A DNA stretch of 64,000 bases from Portulaca oleracea. Lineage: Eukaryota > Streptophyta > Magnoliopsida > Caryophyllales > Portulacaceae. The DNA lies in the NCBI GenBank assembly GCA_029582165.1, contig CM055889.1, forward strand, positions 11,228,841 to 11,292,840, read 5' to 3'. Every line of letters begins with the position of its first letter. Position 1 is the stretch's first letter. Positions 12,861-24,700 of this stretch are shown here, piece after piece. The position numbers and the translations under genes are program-made. The notes below the pieces were generated by a model. That model saw only the letters and a list, made by a program, of their open reading frames with translations. It had not been told where the DNA came from and did no database searches.

Positions 12861-13349
12861 CTCTTTTATTTTGCTTAACTTGAAACACTTCAGTCAGTTC
12901 TGAGTGTTTAGAATACAATTATGTGCGGATATGACATCCGTGCTCCTAAATATATGACTAAGATATGACGAAATTTTCTTTGTATTGTCCTATAAAAATT
13001 ATTTTAATTACTTAAGCCAACTTGAAGTTCTAACTAAATCTTGTTAACTACATCCTCCTGTAAGATATTATATTATGAAAACATTTCCCCCTTTCTTTTC
13101 ATTTTATATGTTACTATGGTTTTTGTATCCATCAACAGCGAAAACTTTAACTATTTCTTTCTTAATATATATAATAATCTATTATATGATATTATTGTCA
13201 TTAAATTTATTGTAAAAAGTAGTATCAAAAAACATAATATAGTTAATTTTGATAAAATATTATATAAGAAATAATTGCATAAAAAAGAACTTTAAAAGTC
13301 AAAATATTTAGTCCTTTTATCTTATATCTAAAGTTCGTCCTGAAGGTAA
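12861..13349. other. AT-rich intergenic DNA
   Basis: No coding potential, terminal repeats or structured RNA recognised. Confidence 0.6.
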
Positions 13350-13698
13350 CACTATGCATGGAGGAGGGTAAGGGAAGGTTAGGAGGGGTTAAGGAGGGTA
13401 CTTACTCTTCCTTACCCCTGACTGGGAAGAGAGTGAGAGAGGGTGAGGGAGAGTAAGAGGGAGTGAGGTTTATCCCCCTTTACTCCTTTTAACCCTTATT
13501 TTTTTAACACCTCGATTTGAGGTGTAAAGAGGTGTTTAATTAAATTATAACATATATACAACAAAAAATGACCATATTACCCTTAACCCTAATTGAACCA
13601 TAACACACACATTTATCTCTCTCTCCAACTCTCTCTCTCTCGCACACACGCACACATACACACACATCACTGTCTCTCATCTCTCTTTCTCTCTCTTA

Positions 13699-13752
<54 letters not shown>

Positions 13753-13810
13753 CCTCTCTCGCTCGCATCTCTCTCTCTCTCTTTGTCTCTCTCCCTCTCT
13801 CGCTCGCATC

Positions 13811-13852
<42 letters not shown>

Positions 13853-14016
13853 CCCCTCTCTCTCTCTCTCTCAATAGAGAAAGAAAGAGAGATGGAGACA
13901 GAGAGAGGGTAGAGAGAGAGTAGACTGAGAGGGTGGAGAGAGAGAAAAAAAAGGGTAGAGAGAATATATTGAAAGAAAAGTGTTGTTCAGAGAGAAAGAG
14001 AGAGAAGGGGGAAGGG

Positions 14017-14057
<41 letters not shown>

Positions 14058-14095
14058 GAAGGGAGACAGAAGAGAGAGGGGGGGGGGGAAGGGGT

Positions 14096-14143
<48 letters not shown>

Positions 14144-14400
14144 GGGGGGGAGGGGAGGGGGGAGAGTAGAAAGAGAATGAGTATTAGAGCAAATGTATGG
14201 GTATTATATTGAATTACATATAATATGAAATGACAAATATTTCAATTAACATTTTATTCTTATGAACACTCCAAATTGTTCTCCCAAGCAAGGGTAAGTA
14301 GTTTACCCTTATGAACCCTCTCATTCTCATACCCTCACCCTCCTTTACTCCAATGAAGCCTTACTCTCCATTTTAACTCTCCTCCCAAGCAGAGTGTAAG
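13350..14400. repeat. Fold-back region: (CT)n block head-to-head with (GA)n block
   Basis: Positions about 13616-13872 are almost pure CT (with short CA runs), and 13873-14163 are almost pure GA/GGGA, so the two halves are complementary. The outer arms (about 13355-13500 and 14285-14400) also match imperfectly in inverse, with GGGTAAG/CTTACCC and GGGTGAGGG/CCCTCACCC words. This is probably a decayed fold-back element whose core expanded as microsatellite. Long Leu/Ser and Arg/Glu frames across it are repeat artefacts. Confidence 0.7.
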
Positions 14401-14974
14401 AGTCATGTTTTTGTGAATAATAAATATGGCTCTTTAATATAGATGAATTTTAGATATAGGACAGATGAAGTAATAAGTAATGAATAAAATGGAAAGAATG
14501 AAGTATTAACCAGAGGAATAGTTCACATTAATAATGGCAAAAGCTGGTTTGGGAAACTTTTAAAAGAAGAAACGTTTCATTGAAGATGATGACACATAGT
14601 TAGAAAGCAGGAGCATAATTGCCGACTGACCGAAACCGGCAAAATAAAATGGGGAAGAAGGAATATTAAGACCTAATCCATGTATGACAAATACAAAGAG
14701 TACTGCACCTGGCCCAAATTGATGGATGGATTAAAAACTAATTTAGGTCTTTCAACTTTGAGCTATTTGAGAATTAATTAAAATCACATCATTTCTGACA
14801 ATATCTAATACTTTATATGTAAACAAGATTCTCAGATATTGGAACAAGTCTATGGTTGTAACTTGTAATTAAAAGAATGGCAGTAATTGAAACGTTTCGA
14901 TGTTGGAAAGCCAACTAAATGATTAGAATATTCCAACTTCAATAATAATGCATGTAGTTTAAGCTTCTAGGGTT
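14401..14974. other. AT-rich region upstream of the sulfurtransferase gene
   Basis: No gene or clear element. It presumably contains distal promoter sequence for the gene beginning at 15073. Confidence 0.5.
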
Positions 14975-14984
14975 CTATATATAG
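14975..14984 (+). promoter_or_regulatory. TATA box of the sulfurtransferase gene
   Basis: CTATATATAG lies 89 bp upstream of the start codon. That places transcription start near 15010 and gives a short leader of about 60 nt. Confidence 0.65.
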
Positions 14985-15072
14985 AGATAGTTAAGTCACA
15001 CACCATAATGTGAGTTCCTCCAAGCTTCAAGGGATAGGCAAGTTTGTTTCTAAGCTACTTACATCTTCTTCC

Positions 15073-18000
15073 ATGGAAGCTTCAAAGGGGTACCATATTA
15101 ACATAACCTTCAATCCTTGATTATCTTTTGTTTCTTTCATTAAGAAATATGACTTTAATGAGTGTGAATTGTAGTTTCAATGTTTTTTTGTTTTTTGCAG
15201 GCAATTTGATGATGTAAATATAGATGTTCATACAGCTAAACGTTACCTTGAAAATGGATACCGGTATTTAGATGTCAGGTTAGAGTTAAAAGAGTATTTT
15301 GTTTCCCTTGAAAGTTACACGCATATTCCAAACCTTTAAAATTATGTTTGTCAAAGTACGATTAAAGAAGAAGTTTCTAGAATAAAACATATATCTTTTT
15401 CTGTTTAAAGATGATTAGAAATTAATTTGAAATAAAAAAAATAAATTAACATGACATAATTTTTGTTGTTACTAATTTTTACATTTTGACTTCCCCCAAA
15501 TAGTTAATTGATTTAGGGTGTGTTTAATACAAGTGAAAATCATTTGTCAGAAAAATGGTTTTCCTCATAAAATGATTTTTCAGGAAAATAAATTTTCAGG
15601 TCATATTTCACTTGTTTGGTAAATATATACATAATAGTTCTCTTGAGCTAGATGAGCAAGAAAAAGGAAGAGAGAGAAAGAGGACCCTAATGAGAAAGAA
15701 AGAAAGAATTGGATGAGAAATGATTTGTTTCCAGTAGGGAAATGAGTGAATTGAATGCAAGGGTCTTGAGCCGCGAGGAGTAACATGGACTGGACAATTG
15801 GATTTTCTTATGGTTAGACTTAAGAAAATAGTTTACAAAGGGGGAAAAATATTTTCACTAAAAATGACTTTCTTCATTTTTTGACTGTCAAATACCCAAA
15901 AATGAGAAAATCATTTTCCAGAAAATCATTTTTCTCCCCACCAAATATATCCTTAATTCTAAAAGAAAAGAAAACAAGGATTCTCAACTTCATTTTCATA
16001 CATTTATTTTTTTAATGGAACTTTTTCCATTAGTCAATAAGCATCGGAAAACAGTGATACATTTCCTTTCCTCTAGTTCATTTGTTTTATCAATCCAAAT
16101 TTAATAAAATGAGTAATGCAAAAATTGAATATATTGACATTGATAAGTAATCTCTCTTAACTTTCTTTTTAATTTCCCCTTTGGCCTTCCCTTCCTTTTC
16201 TCTCTCTTCTCACAATTTAAAGAAGATCCTCCTTTAGCTTTCAAAATTATTTGGGCAATATATTCTATTATTTTCAAATTCAATAGAAGGGTCGCTTATT
16301 ATTAGTGAAGAGGACGTTTCCTTCATTAACTTAATTATGACTCTATACAATATTCTCTTCATTCTTTTTTATCTGTCATTTATAGTTTTCAGTGTCAATA
16401 TTTAATCATTAATTTCTAATATATAATTTTTTGTAATAATATTTTTCATTGTGAATCTAATGACATCAATTTTGTATGATGAATCATTATATAAATTAAG
16501 ATATTAACGGTCAAAGTTTTTAATACAATTTTCTAGGCGACAGATAAATAAAAACGGAGGGAATAACTATCTATTTGTTCATGTAATATTAGGACAAAGG
16601 AAGAATTTGAACTGGGACATGTTGAAGATGCATTGAACATTCCTTATATGTTCGTCACAGAAGAAGGTAGTCATCCAAACCCAGGAGTATATGCACTTTT
16701 TCTTTAATGGTTCATCTTTTGTGATTAATTACTAATGAGCAATGACTATGTAATTCTTCACAGGACGAGTGAAGAACCCAAACTTTATTGCTCAAGTTTC
16801 AGAAGTATTAAAAAAGGAGGATCCATTGGTAGTGGTAATACCTCAACAAAAATGAGAAAATCCCTCTAATTCAATTTATTTGCCTTTTTTTTGTTTTTTC
16901 AAGTCTTCAATATTGTATGTTAATCATTATTTTCTATTAAGATATTTTCAAGAAATTATGAAATTATACTGTTACGATAGTATATTTAAGTACAAATTAA
17001 ATGGTTGTTGGTAGAATAATAGTACTTTTGATATGATAGATAATTGAAAAAAAAAAAAAGGTTGAGAAACTACTGGAAGTTTTTAGAAATAGACTACAAA
17101 GTTCATTGCGACGGGCAAATTGAAATAGAGAGAATACTGTCAATTTTAATTTTCAAATCCAAGACTAATTCTAAAGTTAGGCTAAATAATATTTTAGTCA
17201 TGTAGACTTTTCTATCACCTTCAATACACAACTTTGATCTAAATTTAACCATAATATTTTACCAATCTACAATGTTATATTACCATGAAAACACTTTTCA
17301 CAAGGAATCTAACAAGGGAACAATAGTATTATCATAAAATATATAATAAACATGTTATATTCTCATGAATATATGTTGAATAATTTAGATAGTTGAAAAA
17401 GCTTTTTTTTTTCAATTAGATTATAATGAACTACATTAAATAAATTTCATATTAAATCTTATTTACTTCTTTTCTATAGAATGGTAGGTTGCGAATGATT
17501 TCTAAACCTTAGGGTTAATTGAAATCAATTTCTTCAACTTATAAAATTTAGGGCCTTAGGGGTATGACTGCTATACATAACTCCTCTATACCTCATTTTA
17601 GTAAGGTTTCAAATTATTGGTTTTAGTTTTGTTTTTATACATGTTGAGAAAACATTTTATGCTTTGAACACATGTATATTATTGCAACAATCATTGAGGA
17701 GCATAGGGAGTATCTATGGTGGCTTTTAACAAATAATTAGTTGAAGATGACTAGATCCTTTGCAAATTTTCAGTCACAATCATATTAAAAGGTTTCTCTA
17801 ATGTGACTTATTAATTGTAATAAAATATTCAAAAAATCCACCATAAATGAATATTCTCTCCTTTTTTTTAAATCTGTCATTTACGGTTTTAATTGTCAAA
17901 TTTTAATCAATAATTTCTAATATAAATTTCAAAAATATATATATAATATTATACTTTTTTAAAAAGTATTTTTATTATGAATCTAATGATATCAATTATG

Positions 18001-18481
18001 TATATGAATCATTATACAAATTAATATATTAACGGTCAAAATTTTTAACACAATTTTCTAGACGACAAATAAATAAAAACGGAAGAAGTATTTTCACCAT
18101 TAACTTCTAGGTAAAGTCAACGTCCCGTAATTTTTGCAAAATTTATATTGGATCTAACTGGAAAATATGTTTGTGGTCAGGCTTGCAACCGAGGTGGAAG
18201 AGGTCTAAATGCAACACTCGATCTGCGTAAAGAAGTACGTATCTGATTAATGATTAGATTAGATTAGATGATTGCTTGACTTCTTAGACAACACTGATCA
18301 GTGCTCACAAGTTGAGCAATTATTCAATTTCCACGTTGGCAAACTTATATTGAGATTGAGAATAAAATTGCAACAGGGATTTGAGAACGCATCCAATATT
18401 CAAGGGGGCTATAGTGCATGGGTGGATGCTGGATACGCTGGTGAAAATGCACAGATGGTTCCTTGCAGTTGTCCATCTTGA
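15073..18481 (+). CDS. Rhodanese-like thiosulfate sulfurtransferase (STR16/STR18 type)
   Basis: Six exons with GT-AG introns: 15073-15089, 15201-15278, 16593-16666, 16764-16834, 18181-18234 and 18377-18481. They give a 132-aa single-domain rhodanese. It starts MEASKGQFDDVNIDVHTAKR, contains YLDVRTKEEFELGH (residues 28-41), NIPYM (47-51) and GRVKNP (57-62). The active loop is ACNRGGRG with candidate catalytic Cys82 and the conserved Arg87 (CxxGxR). The domain ends GGYSAWVDAGY. Family members move a sulfane sulfur from thiosulfate to acceptors such as thioredoxin or cyanide. No transit peptide is seen, so a cytosolic enzyme is expected, unlike the plastid paralogue. Exon 1 has only 17 nt; an unspliced reading stops after 16 codons. 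The loop NRG differs from the usual KSG/QSG. Introns 2 and 4 are swollen by MITEs. The Cys-rich end (CSCPS) is unusual. Confidence 0.9.
15516..15952. mobile_element. Tourist-like MITE in intron 2 of the sulfurtransferase gene
   Basis: Imperfect inverted ends GGGTGTGTTT and AAATATATCC are flanked by TTA on both sides (15513-15515, 15953-15955), the PIF/Harbinger target signature. The interior carries inverted AAAATCATTT/AAATGATTTT words. It has no coding capacity. Confidence 0.7.
16353..16563. mobile_element. Stowaway-like MITE copy 1 (intron 2)
   Basis: Flanked by TA (16351-16352, 16564-16565), with ends TTCTCTTCATT and CGGAGGGAA. Interior words TCTGTCATTTA, AATCTAATGA and ATTAACGGTCAAA recur in the copy at 17854-18088, so both belong to one Tc1/mariner-derived family. 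Confidence 0.8.
17854..18088. mobile_element. Stowaway-like MITE copy 2 (intron 4)
   Basis: Same family as 16353-16563. TA lies at each side (17852-17853, 18089-18090), the ends are TTCTCTCC and CGGAAGAAG, and the interior words are the same. It ends 92 bp before the exon 5 acceptor. Confidence 0.8.
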
Positions 18482-19054
18482 AACTTTTCTAATCAACTTT
18501 ACTTAATTTCCTTCAAATAAATGTCATACTACGACATTTTTGGTTTAGTTTGGTTTGGTTTAGTTTAATTTGGCTTCATTCGGTTTGATTAAGCATATTC
18601 TCATATGTACATGCACCAACAGACAAGGTATATGGCTTGATTCTGGTTTAGTTTGGCTTGAGTTTGGTTGTTATCAATGTTCTCGTATGTACATCAAATG
18701 AGAAGGCATACTTTTTTAACGTTCTTTTAATCAAGTTAAATTTAACCCATCTATTAGCCCCATATATCAGGGTTGACAAACCAGAGGTAATGGATAGTAC
18801 CAAAACGCCCATAAACATAGGACATTGACCCCAATATTTTTGCAAATAGAAAATATTTTGTTTCCACTAAAAATTGAAAGTTAATAGAGTGCATCAAAGA
18901 TGACGATGGTTGCAACTTCATTGCCACCTTATAATTATGCCATGAGCTTCATACCTAAAAGTCCAAGGATTTTGTCTGGTCAGTCAAAGGCATAGAGAAT
19001 AGTACAATAAAATGGGACAAGGATTCGAGGATAAGACCTAATGTGAAATATCTA
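18482..19054. other. 3' flank of the sulfurtransferase gene
   Basis: Contains GGTTTAGTTTGG-type short repeats (18538-18665), including two copies of a stretch ending TATGTACAT about 85 bp apart. No gene is recognised; transcript termination probably falls in the first 200 bp. Confidence 0.5.
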
Positions 19055-19203
19055 TTATATGCACCAGGAGCATGTGTTCCAGATCCACATCAGCAACAGG
19101 TGGCATCTAATTTACAAAAAAAAAAAAAAAAAAAAAAACTCTAACTGCATCAATAACTAAAGCACCCACGTTTATTAAGCTGCATAAATCAATTGAGGAG
19201 GCT

Positions 19204-19207
<4 letters not shown>

Positions 19208-19274
<67 letters not shown>
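19208..19274. repeat. (CT)n microsatellite
   Basis: About 33 CT units without interruption. Confidence 0.98.
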
Positions 19275-19277
<3 letters not shown>

Positions 19278-19688
19278 CTAACCACCACAGTCGCCGCCAA
19301 CACCAGCGTCACCTCCAACATCGCCGCCACCACTCAACTCCTTGCACTCCTCAATCCCTAACACCCTCCTCTATACAATCTCAGGCCACCTTCCATCAGT
19401 AACCGCCAACCGATCGCCACCACTAGCTCTCCGATCAGCCACCGGCGACCTACGCGAAACTCAGCGCACCCGAGGTTTCATTTCTCACACGGCCATCGCC
19501 CACTGTCTGCTTCACGTACTCTTCAACTACCAATTGCAGCCTAGTTGTCGGAATCCTTCACACCACCATCGCTTCTATCGAAACCCAGCCACAACCATCA
19601 TCGATGGCATCAAGCTGTTGTTGGTGGGGTCTTGTAGTACTACTTCATTGCTCGGGAACAACAACCAGTGCTAGAAGAAAGGACGTTG

Positions 19689-20240
19689 TTCACTGTACTT
19701 AACTTGGCATCGTCAATTCCATTGTTCACTACATGTATTGTAATTATTCATTAGATAACTAATGGTTGTTCACTAGAAATGCTTCCATTGTTCACTATAT
19801 TATTGTTCAATGTACATGAGTCAATTGTTCACTATATATATTATCATTGTTCATCTTATACGTTGTTCAATTTATCATTGTTCATCTTTTAAAAGTGAAC
19901 AATATTGAATTAGCTTGTGAACAATAACTTTAACAACTTCTAATGATAAAAATTTTCACATAAGAAGATTATAAATTATAAATTGATTTTATGAGTGAAC
20001 GATCTTAATCTTTTAAGTGAACAAACAAGTTATGATGAACAATCTAAACTTTTTAGAGTAAACTATATAGAACAAGCTCAATGAACAATATAGTTGAAGT
20101 AAGTGAACAATGTAGTTGAAGCAAGTGAACAGCGCAGTTAAAGTAAATGAACAATCACATTAATGTTAGTGAACAATCTAGTTCAAGTTAGTGAACATCG
20201 TATGGTGAACAATTATGCTATCTTCAGCGAACAATTCAAT
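19689..20240. repeat. ATTGTTCAC/GTGAACAAT array with a polarity switch
   Basis: About nine ATTGTTCA-type words lie between 19689 and 19885, and about twelve TGAACAAT-type words between 19896 and 20240. The centre (about 19872-19905) is itself a palindrome: ATTGTTCAT, an A/T core, then GTGAACAAT. Spacing is mostly 15-40 bp. The arrangement resembles protein-binding subterminal arrays. Confidence 0.85.
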
Positions 20241-20395
20241 TCAATTGACGCTGGTAACCAACTAACCGACAAATAGTTACTGAAATTTTTTTTTTAAAAA
20301 AAAAAAAATCTGACATGGCTACCATGTCATATCTTGAAGCATGGCATGGCTACCATGTCATCTCCTGGAGCACATGCTCCAAGAGCATACAATAA

Positions 20396-20760
20396 ATTGG
20401 GGCTCCCATGATAAATCTACACAACTGAGTAACTGAAAAAACTAAGATTATGCTTCTAGAGTATCATACTAATGGACTTCCAATGTACAATTTCATAAGC
20501 AAATGCATATAATTTTATGTATATATATATATATATATATATGTATAAATTTATGAATATACTCATAAAATTAACAAGAGTATATATGCCCGTAAAATGA
20601 CAACTATAAACTCATAAAGTTATAAATGTATAGTATATATAAATCATAAACGTAAATTACAAACATATATATGACCAAAGAACAAAAATTGTATGCTCGT
20701 AAATTTATATATTTGTACTCGTAAAATTATACACTTATGCTGATAAAATAATACATTGAG
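20396..20760. repeat. AT-rich stretch with CATAAA/CGTAAA monomers
   Basis: CTCATAAA, GCCCGTAAA, GCTCGTAAA and GCTGATAAA words recur at roughly 22-bp spacing. This matches the monomer of the satellite at 25606-26330 and suggests a degenerate relative. An (AT)n run lies at about 20517-20543. Confidence 0.6.
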
Positions 20761-21170
20761 AGTACAAGAGTATGGTATTCCCGAGCGTATATTCCAATTA
20801 CCACACAATAGGAATTTCATTATACATCAAACACTACAAAGTAAAAGCGAACTCACAACATTTTCAGTCAACAAATTCAGAATACACCAAACAACCCATC
20901 TACACACTAATCGCCCACACAGCACATCAGATCTCAGTCCCTTGTTTAGCATGGCATGGGTTTACACCTTATCACTGTAGATACCAAAACTATTGTTTGG
21001 GGGGAAGCCGGGCATGTGTCGGATGGATATACGCTGTGATAACACCCCCCCCCCCCCCCAAAAGGGCATGTATGAATCAAGTATTAGCATACAGTTACAA
21101 CCAACCAGGTATAGTGATTAGTGATTTCACAGCTACAAATTGTACATCTTCTGTGATGTGAAGTACATTT
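20761..21170 (-). other. 3' flank of the cyclophilin gene
   Basis: Includes a 16-base C-run (21044-21059) that reads as a G-run in the likely 3' UTR or just beyond. No other gene is recognised. Confidence 0.5.
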
Positions 21171-21712
21171 CTAAAGTTTAGCTGTGTCCTCATCCCACTT
21201 ATTTTTGGGGATCTCTCCAGAGTCAGCAATGATTACCTTCTTCCTTGGTTTCCCGCTGTAGGTTCCAGCACCTCCCTCGATTGCATACACAGTATCCATG
21301 CCTTGTATAACCTTGCCAAAAACAACATGCTCCCCATCCAACCTGAATCAAATTTCAATGTGCATCAGCAAAAAAATTGCCAAATTCATCCCCCGCATTC
21401 AAAGAATCGGAAATTGCAACAGAAAATCAAAATATCCAGAAGTTTGCTTTTGGCAAGCCACCAAAAGAGTATTTTGCCAGATTTCCATTGTAACAGATAT
21501 GATCGGTAATACTTAACACTATAACAGACAATCCTCTGATGACAAGTATCATCAAACGAGATGGAGAATGAAAACCTATTTGTTCAAATAGGCCCAGCCA
21601 TTTCAGTTTGTGTCATAACTTTCAATTTTGCTGAAATTGTTCTTAGCACCACATTGAGGAGAATAGATATATAGCCCATACATCAATTTTTTTTCACTTC
21701 TCCCACCTCCCT

Positions 21713-21791
<79 letters not shown>

Positions 21792-24700
21792 ATTCGCAAT
21801 GGGGTTGGTTCGCTCTAAACAACTTACCAGCTTGCCTTTACAGTAGTGATGAAGAACTGTGATCCATTTGAATCAGGTCCAGAATTTGCCATAGACACAA
21901 CACCTAGAGGAAGTACACAACAATGCAAAAGCTAATTATATCAGCGCCAGATAGTCCAATTGCAAAAGCTAACATATAAGAAGAAGAGGAAGTTGGACGC
22001 ATAAAGCACACCTGCATGGGAATGTTTTACTTTGAAATTCTCGTCTGGGAAAGCACTACCATATATGGATTCTCCACCCTTTCCATTACCATGAACAATG
22101 TCACCACCTTGAATCATAAAGCCAGGTATTATGCGGTGGAAAGGTGTTTTCTTGTAATGTAGTGGTTTTCCACTAGTGCCATTTCCTTTCTCCCCTGCAT
22201 TCAAAGACAGGATGTTCCCACTCAGAAAGAGTAATCTATTAATGTTCATGGACAAGACATAGTTTTAAATATCTAAAGAGGTAAGGATGACGTACCTGTG
22301 CAAAGAGCCCTGAAGTTGCCTGTAATGGATTCAAGAAACAGGAAAAGGGGGGAAAAAGTGGGCAAATGTCAGCTTTGATTCAGCAAAATGAACAGGCAAT
22401 AAGTTGAGGTGAGAAAAAGTAATGCAATTCTATACTGCTACTCATGCATTCACGGATTTCACACAGAAATGCAAATGGTGTGCTGAATCACAAAACAATT
22501 CCCAGCACAGGAGTGTTCCCTACTTGAGAGAGAAATAAGCAACTGTAGTGAGAAATTCTTCATGTTTACTAAAGATGGACGCAAAGAACTTAAAAAGGCA
22601 ATACCACATCAAATGTGAGTTTCTCATTAACTCATTTCATGCACAAATACTGGCCCAAATTGCCCAATGCCACCTTAGTCTTTTCCCAATAATAGAGAAA
22701 ACACAGCTAAGTTGTAAATGGAGAAGACAAAAAACTTTTGAATTATGTATTTACTATCCGCATTAAGATTTGTGTAACACGAACGACCACGGCTACTCCA
22801 ACCACCTACTTACCAACAGTTTTGGGAACAGCCTTCCCAAATAAACCAATCACGATCCTACCTGTGGAAAATTTACAGGTAACGAGAAGTCATCATATTG
22901 CATCAAAGATAGCAGATGTGAAGTAATTATATGAGAACATGAAATGTTTATCCATTCTTTAAGCACAACAGGAGAAGTTATGGAGTCTCTAGGACTGATC
23001 AGCAGGTACTTGATATTTCAGTACATCACATATCTATTGTACAGCTATTCTAAAGAGCTTGCTACTGGCAATATTGCAATGTGAGGTGTGAACAGATTTT
23101 AGATAATCATAAGATGACTAAGCTATGCATAGTTGCATACAAGTGAGAGACTCATGCAGTAACAGCTCCTACGTCCAAACAATATCAGTCTCTATCCTAT
23201 GAATCCAGAACATGGCCAGATTTCATTTTTTTCCTTGCCGAAAGACGAGTTGGCATAGACTCATAGTGGACTTAAGTGTCGTGTGCAACTTATATTACCC
23301 AACAACCATGGAGACGATGCAAAATAGACACATATAAGAAGACATTTTGACTTTCTGTCAAAGCAAACGGTCAAGATAGACCATACAGTGTAGTTGTTAC
23401 TAGGTACTCCCTGGACTATCTCGCTAGGTAGTCCCTTACACATTTTATTTTCAGGATATATAAAGTGAAAATAGGGGGAGTTAAAGAAAAAAAAAAAGCC
23501 ACAGTTGTTAGGACTAGCTTGCAAGGTATACTAGGGACTACCTAATAATTTACCCATATAGTGTGGTAAGGTGATAGCTTAGTTTTAGAAAGCGCATGCC
23601 TCGTAAGCTATAGCTTACAAAGCACGTGCCTCGTCCCCTCCGTGCGTTTGTGCCTTATGGTGCACTTTATGGAGCTTTTACTGTTCAGCTCATTAAAAAA
23701 CATAGAATGTTTAGTGTATTTTTAACAAACCCTTCTAGGCTGTGAGGAAACCCTAGACCGCACGATTCCCTACCCTTCTTCCTCTCTTCTCGCATGACTA
23801 TGCTTTTTTTATTTCTGTAGGTGTTACATCTTATGTTAAAAGACGATTTGCATGATTTTTCATTGTGTTACTTGTGTCTAATCCATTATTTGATGCCCTT
23901 TTTGAGTTTATTGCGTGGAAATATAGCTTGGAAAAAACTGTGCTCTGGTGCACCTCGCATGCGTGAAGCGCGCGCCTTTTCTCTGCACTTCGCACCTTGG
24001 GGACCTGTGCGCTTTTTTGTAACTCACACTATTTTAATCTAAGGTGATGATCAACTTGGAAGACAGTGGAACATCAAGCTGACTAAATGGAGACCAATAT
24101 TATCCTTACAAGAAAGAAATAAATGTACCTAAGCGTTGGCCATCCATGTCAACATCCAAGAAGATCCTATGAGTTATTTCATGCTCTTCTTCAACCATAT
24201 GTACCACCTGCACACAAATACAAACCCTTATGCATCTGAATTTGATATACCATATAAGGAAACTGATGACTGATTAAACAATCAAAATTCTTGGATGCAG
24301 GACGCAGCAATTTCCTATCCATTTTTATCATCAACTTGGGCACCCAAAAAATGAAAACTAAGAAAAGGAGCTCTCTCCTCCTTGAATTAGCCCAAATCCT
24401 AAGAAACCCTCCTTTTCCTCACTATTCTTACTATCAATTCAAACTAATCACAGGACTATTTCTAATGTTTAATCTGATGCAAGTGATAAGCATCACCAGA
24501 ATCAAGTATCTAGGATAAAACCACACAAATGGAAATAGTATTTTCATAACCACCAGGGCAACATATCTTGACCTCAACGATGGTATGTTAGTGAGGTTGG
24601 CATGGGTTGAAATCTCTGTATGATTGTACAGTTTACCTTTCTCCTTCATTCATTCATTCTCTTATTTATTTATTGATTCATTTCAGTAAACTGGAATTAT

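Larger units (their letters stand above)
19055..20395. mobile_element. Unclassified TIR element with (CT)n, GC block and GTGAACAAT array
   Basis: The ends are inverted and imperfect: TATGCACCAGGAGCATGTG on the left, and on the right, reverse-complemented, TATGCTCTTGGAGCATGTG. Inside, in order, are an A-run, a CT microsatellite (19208-19274), a GC-rich stretch with Pro/His/Ser-rich frames (19280-19640), then an array of ATTGTTCA words that switches strand to TGAACAAT at about 19890. A clear target duplication was not found. It is probably a non-autonomous DNA transposon; a Mutator-like or novel family is possible. The 110-codon frame at 19342-19674 resembles nothing known to me. Confidence 0.55.

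Noticed and set aside
13593..14180. Long Leu/Ser-rich and Arg/Glu-rich open frames
   Set aside because: They are translations of CT and GA microsatellite in several frames, not proteins.
19055..20395. 9-bp target duplication for this TIR element
   Set aside because: Several alignments of the flanks were tried; none gave a convincing match, so Mutator membership is not claimed.
21044..21059. Run of 16 C as a functional element
   Set aside because: Isolated homopolymer in 3' flank; may also be length-variable sequencing. No supporting structure.
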